Positions 42,505 through 51,067 are shown, numbered from the stretch's first letter. The stretch is DNA of 64,000 nucleotides from DAITBA01 sp036824005 (GCA_036824005.1 DAITBA010000008.1:83385-147384), one strand, 5' to 3'. Made by a program: numbers and translations. The notes: generated from the letters alone by a model not told the origin.

Positions 42505-43989
42505 ATGACCGCCAAGATTGATGACAGGATTTTTCGCGAGCTGTTCGACATTGCCGTCGATGCCATGGTGGTGACCGATTTCGACGGCCGGATCGTCACC
42601 GCGAATGCGGCGGCGGCGCGCCTGTTCGGCTATGGTGAGGGTGAACTGACCGGTATGATGGTCGAGCAATTGATGCCCGAGCGGTTCCGACCGCCCCATC
42701 GCAGCCACTGCAGCGACTATGCCGGCAATCCACGCACGCGCGGCATGGGCTCCGGCGTAGAACTCTACGGCCTGCGGCGCGACGGCACCGACTTTGCCGC
42801 CGACATCAGCCTGAGTCCCGCCGGCATTGGTTTCGTGCTCGCTACCATCCATGACATCAGCGGCCGACGGCGCGCCGAGGCGGCGCTCAAGGAAAGCGAG
42901 GCGGTCCTGAAGGAAGCCCAGCATCTGGCACGCATCGGTCATTGGAAATGGGACTTGCGGGCCGATGTCCGGATCTGGTCGCAAGAGGTGTACCGCATCT
43001 TTGGCCGCAGTCAGGAACTGCCTGCGGCGAACTACGACGAGGTGCGCCAGTATTTCGTACCCGAAAGCTGGACGCGCCTATCCGCGGCCGTGCAACGGGC
43101 GGTGCAGGAAGGCATCCCCTACGAGGTGGACGTGGAGGTGCTGCGTGCGGACGGCACACGCCGTTGGGTGGTTGCCCGCGGTGAGCCGATACGCGACGGC
43201 GGCGGTGCCGTGGTCGAACTGCGCGGCATGCTGCAGGACATCACCGAGCGCAAGCAGGCCGAACTGGCGCTCTATACCTTGCGCGCCGAGATGGACCAGC
43301 TACTCACATTGCATGTCGCGGCCCAGACCGCCGCCGCCATTGCCCACGAACTGAATCAGCCGCTCAACGCCGTCGCTTCGTACACCGAAGCAGCACTGCG
43401 GCTGTTACGGGCCGGCAATCCGAAGCCGGATCGGCTGATGCACGCCCTGGAGCACAGTGCCAGTCAGGCGCAGCGCGCCGGCAAGGTGATGCGCGAACTG
43501 CTCGAGTTCCTGCACAAGGGCGAGACGCCCACCGAGCCCATCGACATCAACGATGCCGTGCGCCGGGCGCTTGCCATCGTCGAATCCAGCGGCTTCGGCG
43601 GGTTCGATGCGGTGGTCGAGCTCGCGTACGGGCTGCCGCCGGTGCGCGCTAATCGCGTCCAAGTGGAGAAGGTGCTGGTCAATCTGGTGCGTAACGGCGT
43701 CGAGGCGATGCGCAATGCCGGCGTCAATACCCAGTCCATCACCATCACCATTCGCACCGCCGCCGAGGAGAACATGGCGCAGGTGACGGTACGCGATGTC
43801 GGGCCGGGGTTGGACGATGAGACGGCGCGGCGCATTTTCGAGCCCTTCTTCACCACCAAACCCAAAGGCATCGGCATGGGACTCGCCATCTCGCGCGCGC
43901 TGGTGGAGGCCCACGGCGGAAGGTTATGGTTCGACATCGAACCGGGGCTGGGCGCTACCTTCCATTTCACGTTGCCCTTCGCGCCATGA
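42505..43989 (+). CDS. PAS-PAS sensor histidine kinase (FixL-like)
   Basis: A 494-residue soluble kinase, no membrane helix. PAS1 covers residues about 8-125 and PAS2 about 135-252. The dimerisation/phosphorylation helix has His281 in AIAHELNQPLNAV, and the ATPase domain carries N-box NLVRNGVEAM, G1 DVGPGLD, F-box FEPFFTTK and G2 GIGMGLAIS. HELNQPL is the FixL/DctB-type H-box. By eye, His65 in PAS1 aligns with the haem-ligating His of FixL (PPH versus HEH in the helix after MPE), but the distal Arg is absent, so haem or oxygen sensing is only a possibility. The ATGA overlap with the response regulator gene shows a cognate pair. It probably reports oxygen, redox or energy state. Confidence 0.88.
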   Translation: MTAKIDDRIFRELFDIAVDAMVVTDFDGRIVTANAAAARLFGYGEGELTGMMVEQLMPERFRPPHRSHCSDYAGNPRTRGMGSGVELYGLRRDGTDFAADISLSPAGIGFVLATIHDISGRRRAEAALKESEAVLKEAQHLARIGHWKWDLRADVRIWSQEVYRIFGRSQELPAANYDEVRQYFVPESWTRLSAAVQRAVQEGIPYEVDVEVLRADGTRRWVVARGEPIRDGGGAVVELRGMLQDITERKQAELALYTLRAEMDQLLTLHVAAQTAAAIAHELNQPLNAVASYTEAALRLLRAGNPKPDRLMHALEHSASQAQRAGKVMRELLEFLHKGETPTEPIDINDAVRRALAIVESSGFGGFDAVVELAYGLPPVRANRVQVEKVLVNLVRNGVEAMRNAGVNTQSITITIRTAAEENMAQVTVRDVGPGLDDETARRIFEPFFTTKPKGIGMGLAISRALVEAHGGRLWFDIEPGLGATFHFTLPFAP

Positions 43990-44630
43990 GCGCGCCGACG
44001 GTGTTCATTGTCGATGACGACGCAGCGGTGCGCGACGGCCTGTCGCTGCTCGTCGAGACCGCCGGCCTGCAGGCGGAGGCCTACCCCAGCGCCGAAACGT
44101 TTCTGGCGGCGCTCAAGCCGGACCGGACGGGTTGCATCGTGCTCGACGTGCGCATGCCGGGCATGCCCGGACCGGCACTGCAGGCCGAGCTCGGCCGGCG
44201 CGGCGTCAGTCTGCCGATCATCTTTCTGACAGCCCACGGCGACATTCCCACGAGCGTGCAGGCGATGAAGGCCGGTGCGGTGGATTTTTTGACCAAGCCC
44301 GTGGATGGCGCGCTGATGCTCGAGCGGGTGCACGCCGCAATCGAGCGCAACAGCCAGGAGCGCAAGCGGGCGGGCGAGCAACGGAACCTGCGCGGGCGCT
44401 TGGCGCTCCTGACAATGCGCGAGCGCGAGATTCTCGCGCTGGCTTTTGCCGGTCATCCGAACAAGGAAATCGCCCGTCACCTCGGCATCAGCTATCGCAC
44501 GGTGGAAGTGCACCGCTCGCGCATCCTGCTCAAGACCGGCGCCACGTCGCTGATCGAACTTGCCCGCCTGGCCGCGGCCTGTGGCCTGGATTTGTCGGGC
44601 GAAGGCGCTGCCGATCCGGCAGCGCGCTGA
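43986..44630 (+). CDS. FixJ-type two-component response regulator
   Basis: A 214-residue regulator. The receiver domain (1-120) has the acidic pair DDD (residues 9-11), phospho-acceptor Asp in VLDVRMPGM (about 54), Thr/Ala in FLTAHGD and Lys in FLTKPVDG. The C-terminal LuxR/GerE helix-turn-helix has LTMREREILALAFAGHPNKEIARHLGISYRTVEVHRSRILLKTG in sequence (quoted in parts: EIARHLGIS, TVEVHRSRI). The start at 43986 overlaps the kinase stop by four bases. In FixLJ systems FixJ-P activates a FixK/FNR-type gene; here an FNR-family regulator gene lies 270 bases downstream, on the same strand, which fits that cascade. Confidence 0.9.
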   Translation: MSAPTVFIVDDDAAVRDGLSLLVETAGLQAEAYPSAETFLAALKPDRTGCIVLDVRMPGMPGPALQAELGRRGVSLPIIFLTAHGDIPTSVQAMKAGAVDFLTKPVDGALMLERVHAAIERNSQERKRAGEQRNLRGRLALLTMREREILALAFAGHPNKEIARHLGISYRTVEVHRSRILLKTGATSLIELARLAAACGLDLSGEGAADPAAR

Positions 44631-44642
44631 CGCATCCCACCT

Positions 44643-44667
44643 GCCCGCCGACCCCGCGTGGGCGGGC
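44643..44667 (+). terminator. GC-rich hairpin after the response regulator
   Basis: GCCCGCC (44643-44649) pairs with GGCGGGC (44661-44667) around an 11-base loop, 13 bases after the FixJ-like stop. There is no T-run, so it could be a Rho-type pause or attenuator rather than a full intrinsic terminator. Confidence 0.4.
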
Positions 44668-44900
44668 CCCTGCGAGACCAGCCATCTACGTGGCAGCACG
44701 TAGGTGTGCGCACCTAAGCGGCGCCGCAGATTCTTTTCTCATCGGACTCCGGTCTAATGACAAGCAAGGAGAACTCCCTGCGCATTGACAGCGGGCGTGG
44801 TGCCTGCAGCGGACGCGCACGGGAGATTGCGCGTGGAACGCGCATCCGGTCCCGAGGGGGATCTGGAATCCGTCCCTCATCTCGGATCGGGAGAGTCGGC

Positions 44901-45746
44901 ATGGGCGCGAATGCGACGCTGCGCGAAGTCAAGGACACGGGCTCGGCCCGGGAGGATACGAGCAAGCTTTGGCCATGGCCGCAACTCGGGCCGTCCGAAC
45001 TTTCCCAGCTCGATCACATCATGTTCCGGCGCAAGCTCGTCTGCGGCGAGCAAGCGTACGCCATGGGCGCGCGCTTTCACAGTCTGTATGGCATTCGCAA
45101 GGGAACATTCAAGAGCGTCGCCGTGAGCCAGGGCGGCCGCGAGCAGGTGGTCGCATTTCATGTGCCGGGCGATTTCATCGGCATCGACGGCATCGACAGC
45201 GACGTGCACGGTTGCACCGCCGTGGCGCTGGAGGATGCCGAAGTGTGCGGCATTCCCTTTGCGCGTCTGACGGAGCTTGGGCGCGAGTCGCCAGCGCTGC
45301 AGCGCACGGTGCATCGCATCCTGAGCAGCCACATCGTGCGCCAGTACGAACTGATCGCGCTGCTCGGCTGCCTGTCCGCGGAAGAGCGGCTCGCTTCGTT
45401 CCTGCTCGATTACGCGCGCCGCGTGGCGCGCGGCCAGCCGCTATCGCGCTTCGATTTGCCCATGTCGCGGGAAGACATCGCCAGCCACCTCGGTGTCTCG
45501 CCCGAGACCGTCAGCCGCGCCTTCACCCGGCTCCAGGAGCAGGGGCTGGTGGCGGTGCGCCAGAGAAGGGTGCGGCTGCTGGACATGCAAGCCATGCGTG
45601 CCCGACTCGCGCGCGCCGGCGGGCGTGTGCCGGCGAGCGCCGACGGCCCGCGCTCGGCCATGCCCAATGCCCGGGTGGTTCGCCCCGTCCTCAACGACCC
45701 GTTCCGGGTACTTCTGCAGCAGGCCTGCGATCGCGGCAAGGTCTGA
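44901..45746 (+). CDS. Crp/Fnr-family transcription regulator (FixK/Dnr-like)
   Basis: A 281-residue regulator. The cyclic-nucleotide-binding-like barrel spans about residues 30-150 (KLVCGEQAYAMGARFHSLYGIRKG begins it) and the dimer helix is about 150-185. The HTH_Crp domain has LPMSREDIASHLGVSPETVSRAF, with Glu-x-x-Ser-Arg as in FNR. The N-terminus lacks the Cys cluster of FNR, so it should not sense oxygen through an Fe-S cluster; control through FixLJ-driven expression is a fair guess. A long C-terminal tail of about 50 residues is unusual. The start at 44901 is set by GGGAG nine bases upstream; the frame from 44757 is probably leader. It is the obvious candidate to bind the boxes at 39487 and 1074. 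Confidence 0.87.
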   Translation: MGANATLREVKDTGSAREDTSKLWPWPQLGPSELSQLDHIMFRRKLVCGEQAYAMGARFHSLYGIRKGTFKSVAVSQGGREQVVAFHVPGDFIGIDGIDSDVHGCTAVALEDAEVCGIPFARLTELGRESPALQRTVHRILSSHIVRQYELIALLGCLSAEERLASFLLDYARRVARGQPLSRFDLPMSREDIASHLGVSPETVSRAFTRLQEQGLVAVRQRRVRLLDMQAMRARLARAGGRVPASADGPRSAMPNARVVRPVLNDPFRVLLQQACDRGKV

Positions 45747-45756
45747 CCTCGCCTGC

Positions 45757-46230
45757 ATGATCCCATCAACCGGGGCGCTCGTTGCGCGCTCCGCGGATTG
45801 CCATCGGCCGCTTTTCGCGACGTCGGCGGCGATTTGCATTGCGCTCACCGCTGTCGCTGCACGCGCCAACGACAACGGCCCGCCATTCCCAACCAAGCGC
45901 GAGAACGGGTTCGTCCTCCTTCATGGCGGTGTGGGCGTGACGGAACGCGACGCCATGGAGCAGGTGCGTCCCCGCTACAACCTCCAGCTCGGCTTTGCGC
46001 TGCGCGGCTCGGGCGCCTACCTCGCCGGGGTGACCGTTGTCATCCAGGACGCGGCGCGACCGGAGCGCAAACTGCTGGAAGCGGTCAGCGACGGGCCGTG
46101 GTTCTTCGCGAAGCTTCCTGCCGGCAGCTACCGCACCACGGTCACCCACGGAAGGACGGCGCAGAGCGCAATGGTTCGTGTTACCGCCGCTGTGCCGGCG
46201 CAGGTGATGTATTTCTACTGGCAGGAGTGA
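45757..46230 (+). CDS. Periplasmic carboxypeptidase-regulatory-like protein
   Basis: A 157-residue exported protein. The N-terminus has a basic stretch, a hydrophobic core (LFATSAAICIALTAVAARA) and a likely cleavage near residue 38. The mature part reads as one small beta-sandwich of the carboxypeptidase regulatory-like/DUF2808-like type: GVTVVIQDAARPERKLLEAVSDGPWFFAKLP, then AGSYRTTVTHG and a C-terminal MYFYWQE. No catalytic motif. It starts ten bases after the FNR-family gene and is probably co-transcribed. The role is unknown; such proteins are often envelope stress or metal-related. Confidence 0.65.
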   Translation: MIPSTGALVARSADCHRPLFATSAAICIALTAVAARANDNGPPFPTKRENGFVLLHGGVGVTERDAMEQVRPRYNLQLGFALRGSGAYLAGVTVVIQDAARPERKLLEAVSDGPWFFAKLPAGSYRTTVTHGRTAQSAMVRVTAAVPAQVMYFYWQE

Positions 46231-46231
46231 G

Positions 46232-46246
46232 GCGGGCGTGTCCCGC
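46232..46246. terminator. Short hairpin between convergent genes
   Basis: GCGGG (46232-46236) and CCCGC (46242-46246) form a 5-bp stem directly after the stop at 46230 and facing the minus-strand frame at 46259-46540. There is no T-run; weak evidence for a bidirectional transcript end. Confidence 0.25.
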
Positions 46247-46258
46247 GATTGGGCGGGG

Positions 46259-46540
46259 TTACGTCGCGTTCAGTATTGCCTCGTTGTAGAGGCTGGCACG
46301 TATCGACCCAGGGGCTTCGGGTTCCCAAAAACCGCCACTTCCGTGGTAGGCCTCCGCGTGCAAGGGAAACAGCTCTCCGCATGCGATACACCGAAAGCAA
46401 TAGGCGATCAGGTCTTCGCAAGGCGCCCCGGCAGCGCGTGCGGCGAAAGCGATCCGATGCTGCGTTGAGCCAAGGCGATCCGCTCGCAGCACAGCCACCG
46501 TCCCGTTCCGCGGTAGCAGCGATTGCTCGCCGGACGGCAT
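46259..46540 (-). CDS. Possible small Cys-containing protein (93 aa)
   Basis: Unrecognised. A minus-strand frame of 93 residues from the ATG at 46540, containing CEDLIAYCFRCIACGELF, that is a CxxCxxC-like cluster, and a natural-looking C-terminus (HAEAYHGSGGFWEPEAPGS begins it). The cluster could bind zinc or an Fe-S centre. Composition is less Arg/Pro-skewed than the shadow frames around it, and it fills the spacer between the periplasmic gene and the divergent DnaJ. It lacks a strong ribosome site. Tentative. Confidence 0.45.
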   Translation of the reverse strand: MPSGEQSLLPRNGTVAVLRADRLGSTQHRIAFAARAAGAPCEDLIAYCFRCIACGELFPLHAEAYHGSGGFWEPEAPGSIRASLYNEAILNAT

Positions 46541-46577
46541 AATCTGCCTCTTTCGACTCCGCGCGGGGGAAGCCGCC

Positions 46578-47660
46578 ATCGCTGCGACCACGAAGAAGGA
46601 CTACTACGAAGTGCTGGGCGTTGCCCGCGATGCGGACGCGAAGGCGATCAAGGACGCCTTCCGCACGCTGGCGATGAAGTACCACCCGGACCGCAACAAG
46701 GAGCCGGGGGCGGAGGAGCGCTTCAAGGAAATCGCCGAGGCCTACGCCGTGCTCTCCGACCCGAAGAAGCGGGCCGAGTACGATGCCGGCGGGTTCGCCG
46801 GCGTGAGCGCCGAGGACCTTTTCGGCGGCATCGACTTCGAGGATTTGTTCGGCGGCATCGGTCTGGGTTTCGGCGGCGGACTGTTCGACCGCATGTTCCG
46901 TCGCCAGCGGGCCGGGCCGGCGCGCGGCGACGACGTGCAGGTCATGATCACCGTGCCACTGGCCAAGGTCGTGAGCGGCGGCGAGGAGCAGGTGCGCATC
47001 GCCCATCTCATGGCGTGCCCGACCTGCCATGGCAGCGGCGCCAAGCCCGGCACGCAGCCGAGGACCTGCGAGGCGTGTAAGGGCACCGGCCGGCAGGTCA
47101 AGACCGGGCGCGAGCGCGGCGTCGCCTTCCAGCGCATCACCACTTGTCCGGTCTGCGGCGGCGCCGGCAGCTTCATCGATCACCCGTGCAGTGCGTGCCG
47201 CGGCAGCGGGCGCGTCGATCGGCCGGAGACGCTGACGGTGCGCATACCGGTGGGCGTGGAGGAGGGCATGGTGCTGCGTGTGCCCGGCCACGGCCTGCCG
47301 AGCACGGAAAAGGGCGGTTCCCCTGGCGATCTGCTGGTAGTGGTCTACGGCGCTCCCGATTCACGCTTCCAGCGCGACGGCATCGACCTGTGGCGTGTCG
47401 AGGACGTGCCGCTGACCGACGCCGTGCTCGGCGCGCAGCGCGAGGTTCCTACGCTGGAAGGCCACGCCGCCGTGAGCGTACCGCCCGGTACGCAGCCGGA
47501 TTCGGTGCTGCGCTTGCGCGAGAAGGGTCTGCCCCGGTTCGGCGGCGGCCAGCGCGGCGATCTGCTGCTGCGCATCCGCGTTGTCGTGCCCGAGAAACTC
47601 ACGGCCGAGGAGCGCCGGCTCTACGAGCGGCTGCGTGAGCTCGCGGCCCGGCGTCAATGA
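46578..47660 (+). CDS. DnaJ-family co-chaperone with non-standard start
   Basis: A type I DnaJ: J-domain (residues about 9-70, KKDYYEVLGV ... YHPDRNK with HPD intact), a Gly/Phe-rich linker (DLFGGIDFEDLFGGIGLGFGGG begins it), and four zinc motifs CPTCHGSG, CEACKGTG, CPVCGGAG and CSACRGSG. The substrate-binding C-terminal domains end at about 360. It should stimulate an Hsp70, probably the paralog at 39643. No ATG, GTG or TTG lies in frame before the J-domain; GTG at 46611 would delete its first helix residues. The natural start position reads ATC at 46578 (then AATTKKDYY), preceded by GGGGGA. So either AUC initiates or an ATG was misread or mutated. Confidence 0.85.
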   Translation: MAATTKKDYYEVLGVARDADAKAIKDAFRTLAMKYHPDRNKEPGAEERFKEIAEAYAVLSDPKKRAEYDAGGFAGVSAEDLFGGIDFEDLFGGIGLGFGGGLFDRMFRRQRAGPARGDDVQVMITVPLAKVVSGGEEQVRIAHLMACPTCHGSGAKPGTQPRTCEACKGTGRQVKTGRERGVAFQRITTCPVCGGAGSFIDHPCSACRGSGRVDRPETLTVRIPVGVEEGMVLRVPGHGLPSTEKGGSPGDLLVVVYGAPDSRFQRDGIDLWRVEDVPLTDAVLGAQREVPTLEGHAAVSVPPGTQPDSVLRLREKGLPRFGGGQRGDLLLRIRVVVPEKLTAEERRLYERLRELAARRQ

Positions 47661-47704
47661 GTGCAAGGGTAAAATAGGTTTTCTCGGCCCGACAAAAGAA
47701 CGCA

Positions 47705-50149
47705 ATGCCCCCCGTCAAACCCCTTGATCCGCAGGCGCTGTACACGCCGTGCGATGCGTCGCTGCTGGACTTCGAAACCACGGAGCAGGTGCAGCAGCTC
47801 GTGGATTCCTTCGGCCAGACCCGCGCCCACGATGCCATCCGCTTCGGCATCGACATCGCCCGGCCCGGCTACAACCTATACGTTCTGGGCAAGCCGGGCA
47901 GCGGTCGCCACACCGCGGTGCGACGCCTGCTGGAGGCCAAGGCCGCCGCCGAGCCGCCGCCCGGCGACTGGTGCTACGTCAACAACTTCGCCGAGCCGAA
48001 CAAGCCGCGGCTGCTGCCGCTGCCGCCGGGCCGCGGCGCGCAGTTGCGTCATGACATGCAGAAGTTCGTGGCCGATCTCGCCACGGCGATCCGCACTGCC
48101 TTCGAAAGCGAAGAGTATCGCCAGCGGCTGGAGGCCATCCAGGAGGAATTCAAGAAGCGCGAGGAGGAAGCCCTGCAGCAACTGGGCAAGGACTCGAGCG
48201 AGAAGGGCATCGCGCTGCTGCGCACGCCCCACGGCTTCGTCTTCGCGCCCATGAAGGGTGACGAGACCATGGACCCGGATGCCTTCGCCCAGCTTTCCGA
48301 TGAGGAGAAGGAGCGCATCGGCAAGCTGATGGAGGTGTTCGGCGAGCGGCTGCACAAGCTGCTGCACCAGCTTCCGCGCTGGCGGCGCGAGATGCAGCAG
48401 CGCGTCCGCCAGGCGAACCGCGAAGCGCTGAGTCTCGCCGTCGGCCACCTGATCGAGGAACTCAAGGAGCATTACACCGATCTACTTAATGTCTTATCCT
48501 TTCTCGACGAGGTGCTCCAGGACGTGGTCGAGACGGGCGAGGCGCTGCGCGAGGAGCCCAAAGGCGAGGGCGAGCTGACGACGCTGCTGATGAGCGGCTC
48601 CATCTCGCTGCAGCGCTACCAGGTGAATTTGGTAGTGGAACATCGCGGCGCGATCAAGGCGCCGATCGTCTCCGAGGACAATCCGAACTACCAGAACCTG
48701 ATCGGCCGCATCGACTACACGGCGCAACTGGGCACGCTGGTCACTAACTTCACCATGATCAAGGGCGGCGCGCTGCATCGGGCCAACGGCGGCTATCTGG
48801 TGCTCGACGCGCTCAAGGTGCTGACCCAGCCCTTCGCCTGGGAAGGACTGAAGCGCGCTTTGAAATCCGGGCAGGTGCGCATCGAATCGCCGGCGCAGTT
48901 GTATGGCCTGAGCAGTACCGTCCCGCTCGAACCGGAGCCGATGCCGCTCAAGGTGAAAGTGGTGCTCGTCGGCGAGAGGCTGCTCTACTACCTGCTGCGG
49001 GAGTACGACCCGGAGTTCGAGGAGTTGTTCAAGATCGCCGCCGACTTCGAGGACGACGTCGTGCGCAGTGAGGAGAACACCCGGCTTGCCGCGCGGCTTG
49101 TCGCCACCCTGACGCGGCGCCAGGAACTGCGGCCGCTGGACCGGTCCGCCGTAGCACGCGTCATCGAGCACAGCGCGCGCCGCGCCGACGATGCGCAGAA
49201 GCTGTCTGCCGGCACACGCTGGATTTCCGATCTGCTTTGCGAAGCCGATCATCTCGCGGCCAGCGCCGGCTGCACCGTCATCGGGCGCGAGCAGGTCGAG
49301 CAGGCGTTGGCGCTCCAGATCCGGCGCGCCGACCGGGTCCGCAACGCGATCCAGGATGCGGTGCTGCGCGAGACCCTGCTCATCGCCTCGAGCGGCAGCC
49401 ACGTCGGCCAGATCAACGGCCTCGCCGTCATCGACATGGGCGACGTCCGCTTTGCCCATCCGGTGCGCATCACGGCGACGGCGCGGCTGGGGGAGGGCGA
49501 TGTTATCGACATCGAGCGCGAGGCCGAGCTGGGCGGGGCCATCCATTCGAAGGGGGTGATGATTCTGTCTTCGTTTCTCGCCGCGCGCTACTCGCCAGGC
49601 ATGCCGCTGTCCCTGGCGGCGAGTCTGGTGTTCGAACAGTCCTATGGACCGGTGGAGGGCGACAGCGCCTCGCTGGCCGAGCTGTGCGCCCTGCTTTCGG
49701 CGCTGTCCGGCGCGCCGATCAGGCAAGCGCTGGCGGTGACGGGTTCGGTGAACCAGTATGGCCGGGTGCAGGCGATCGGCGGCGTCAACGAGAAGATCGA
49801 GGGCTTCTTCGATATCTGCAAGGCACGCGGACAGCTCGACGGCGAAGGCGAAGAGCATGGCGTTATCATTCCAGAGTCGAACGTCAAGCACCTCATGTTG
49901 CGCGAGGACGTGGTGGTCGCGGCGCGCGAAGGCAGGTTCCACATCTGGGCGGTGAGCGATGTGGACCAGGCGATCGAACTGCTTACCGGCGTGGCGGCCG
50001 GCGAGCCGGACAAGGAAGGCATCGTGCCGCCGGGCAGCATCAACTACCTGGTGGCGGCGCAACTGGCCGAGATGTCGATGATGCGCCAGCAGTTTTCGCA
50101 AGGCAGCAAGCGGCGCAGCAGGGCGAAGAAGGACGACGGGAAGCGCTGA
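47705..50149 (+). CDS. Lon-family protease with AAA_32-type ATPase region
   Basis: An 814-residue cytosolic protease of the Lon-related group that lacks the Lon N-domain. Residues about 1-540 form the AAA_32-type region with a coiled-coil insert (about 125-300). The P-loop is GKPGSGRHT (62-70), with Arg in the place of the Walker A Lys, and the Walker B-like stretch is GGYLVLDALK. The C-terminal protease domain (about 560-775) has Ser654 (GDSAS) and Lys697 (GVNEKIEGF), spaced 43 residues apart as in E. coli Lon. It starts 44 bases after the DnaJ gene, so chaperone and protease are co-ordinated for protein quality control. The substituted P-loop is common in this group and may mean altered ATP use. 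Confidence 0.9.
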   Translation: MPPVKPLDPQALYTPCDASLLDFETTEQVQQLVDSFGQTRAHDAIRFGIDIARPGYNLYVLGKPGSGRHTAVRRLLEAKAAAEPPPGDWCYVNNFAEPNKPRLLPLPPGRGAQLRHDMQKFVADLATAIRTAFESEEYRQRLEAIQEEFKKREEEALQQLGKDSSEKGIALLRTPHGFVFAPMKGDETMDPDAFAQLSDEEKERIGKLMEVFGERLHKLLHQLPRWRREMQQRVRQANREALSLAVGHLIEELKEHYTDLLNVLSFLDEVLQDVVETGEALREEPKGEGELTTLLMSGSISLQRYQVNLVVEHRGAIKAPIVSEDNPNYQNLIGRIDYTAQLGTLVTNFTMIKGGALHRANGGYLVLDALKVLTQPFAWEGLKRALKSGQVRIESPAQLYGLSSTVPLEPEPMPLKVKVVLVGERLLYYLLREYDPEFEELFKIAADFEDDVVRSEENTRLAARLVATLTRRQELRPLDRSAVARVIEHSARRADDAQKLSAGTRWISDLLCEADHLAASAGCTVIGREQVEQALALQIRRADRVRNAIQDAVLRETLLIASSGSHVGQINGLAVIDMGDVRFAHPVRITATARLGEGDVIDIEREAELGGAIHSKGVMILSSFLAARYSPGMPLSLAASLVFEQSYGPVEGDSASLAELCALLSALSGAPIRQALAVTGSVNQYGRVQAIGGVNEKIEGFFDICKARGQLDGEGEEHGVIIPESNVKHLMLREDVVVAAREGRFHIWAVSDVDQAIELLTGVAAGEPDKEGIVPPGSINYLVAAQLAEMSMMRQQFSQGSKRRSRAKKDDGKR

Positions 50150-50190
50150 GCCGACGGTGTTGCCTGGGCTGAGTCATCAGGCCTTCGTTG

Positions 50191-50208
50191 TTCCCGCAAA
50201 GGCGGGAA
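50191..50208. repeat. REP-like palindrome (TTCCCGC-N4-GCGGGAA)
   Basis: TTCCCGC (50191-50197) and GCGGGAA (50202-50208) around AAAG, followed by TCCAG. This is the core of a palindrome seen dispersed in many proteobacterial genomes (compare the dRS3-like ATTCCC...GGGAAT units of Neisseria). It lies 42 bases after the Lon-type stop and may serve as its transcript end. Single copy in this window. Confidence 0.6.
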
Positions 50209-50278
50209 TCCAGGGTCGTGCGCTGGATTGCCGCGGCCGCGGAAACGACGGCGGCGGTTTTCGTGTCGGGAGGAAGCC

Positions 50279-50875
50279 ATGTCGCGGACGATCGGGACAG
50301 AGCTCAAGGGTGGCGATGCGCTCATCATCGTCGATGTGCAGAATGACTTTCTGCCCGGCGGTGGCCTGGCGGTGCCGGACGGCGACGCGGTCGTGCCGGT
50401 GCTGAACGCGGTCATTGGCGAGTTTGAGCGCCGTGGCCTGCCGATCTTCGCGACGCGCGACTGGCACCCGGCGAATCACTGCTCCTTCCGCGCCCAGGGC
50501 GGGCCGTGGCCACCGCACTGCGTCGCAGAAAGCAGCGGCGCGGCCTTCGCGCCGGCGCTGCGGCTGCCGGTCGCGGCGACCATCGTTTCGAAAGCGACGA
50601 CGGCGGACAAGGATGCCTACTCCGGTTTCTCCGGCACCGAACTGGACCGGCTGTTGCGGGCGGCCGGCGTGCGACGGGTGTTCGTCGGCGGATTGGCGAC
50701 GGACTATTGCGTGCTCAACACGGTGCGCGATGCCCGCGCCTGCGGCTACGATGTGGTTCTGCTGCTCGGCGCGATCCGCGCCGTGGATGTGAATCCCGGC
50801 GACGGGAACAGGGCGATCGCGGAGATGAAACAACTGGGTGCCGAGGCGATGGCGTGGCAGCACGCCGTGGCGTAA
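50279..50875 (+). CDS. pncA: Nicotinamidase
   Basis: Hydrolyses nicotinamide to nicotinate and ammonia in NAD salvage. The 198-residue isochorismatase-fold enzyme has catalytic Asp19 (IVDVQNDF), Lys in VSKATTADKDAYSGF and nucleophile Cys in TDYCVLNT; the metal site is RDWHPANHCSF. These are diagnostic for PncA rather than isochorismatase. Length is typical. The start at 50279 is chosen because GGGAGGAA precedes it and homology begins there. It lies 130 bases after the Lon-type gene and 192 bases before pncB, the next step of the same pathway, with a family A inverted repeat in between. Confidence 0.93.
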   Translation: MSRTIGTELKGGDALIIVDVQNDFLPGGGLAVPDGDAVVPVLNAVIGEFERRGLPIFATRDWHPANHCSFRAQGGPWPPHCVAESSGAAFAPALRLPVAATIVSKATTADKDAYSGFSGTELDRLLRAAGVRRVFVGGLATDYCVLNTVRDARACGYDVVLLLGAIRAVDVNPGDGNRAIAEMKQLGAEAMAWQHAVA

Positions 50876-50898
50876 AGGATGAAAGCAAAAGCAATTTG

Positions 50899-51016
50899 CA
50901 CCACCAAGGACACCAAGGACACCAAGGAAAATCGACCGAGAATCCTCAGTTGAGCCACGGAGAAACAGAACATCCCGGACGGGTATTTCTTCGTCTTCTT
51001 GGTGTCCTTGGCGGTG
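50899..51016. repeat. Intergenic inverted repeat, family A, copy 2
   Basis: A 118-base element. The left arm CACCACCAAGGACACCAAGG starts at 50899 and repeats its ACACCAAGG unit once more; the right arm CTTGGTGTCCTTGGCGGTG is at 50998-51016, one mismatch from the copy 1 arm. It occupies most of the pncA-pncB spacer. The right flank (AACAGCTTTTCG) resembles that of copy 3 (GAACTTTTCG). Confidence 0.85.
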
Positions 51017-51067
51017 AACAGCTTTTCGTGGAATGAACGCTGATCCGTGAATGACCACGGCCGAACG

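Noticed and set aside
46574..46582. Annotating DnaJ from GTG 46611
   Set aside because: That start removes part of the first J-domain helix; the conserved N-terminus is readable upstream in frame.
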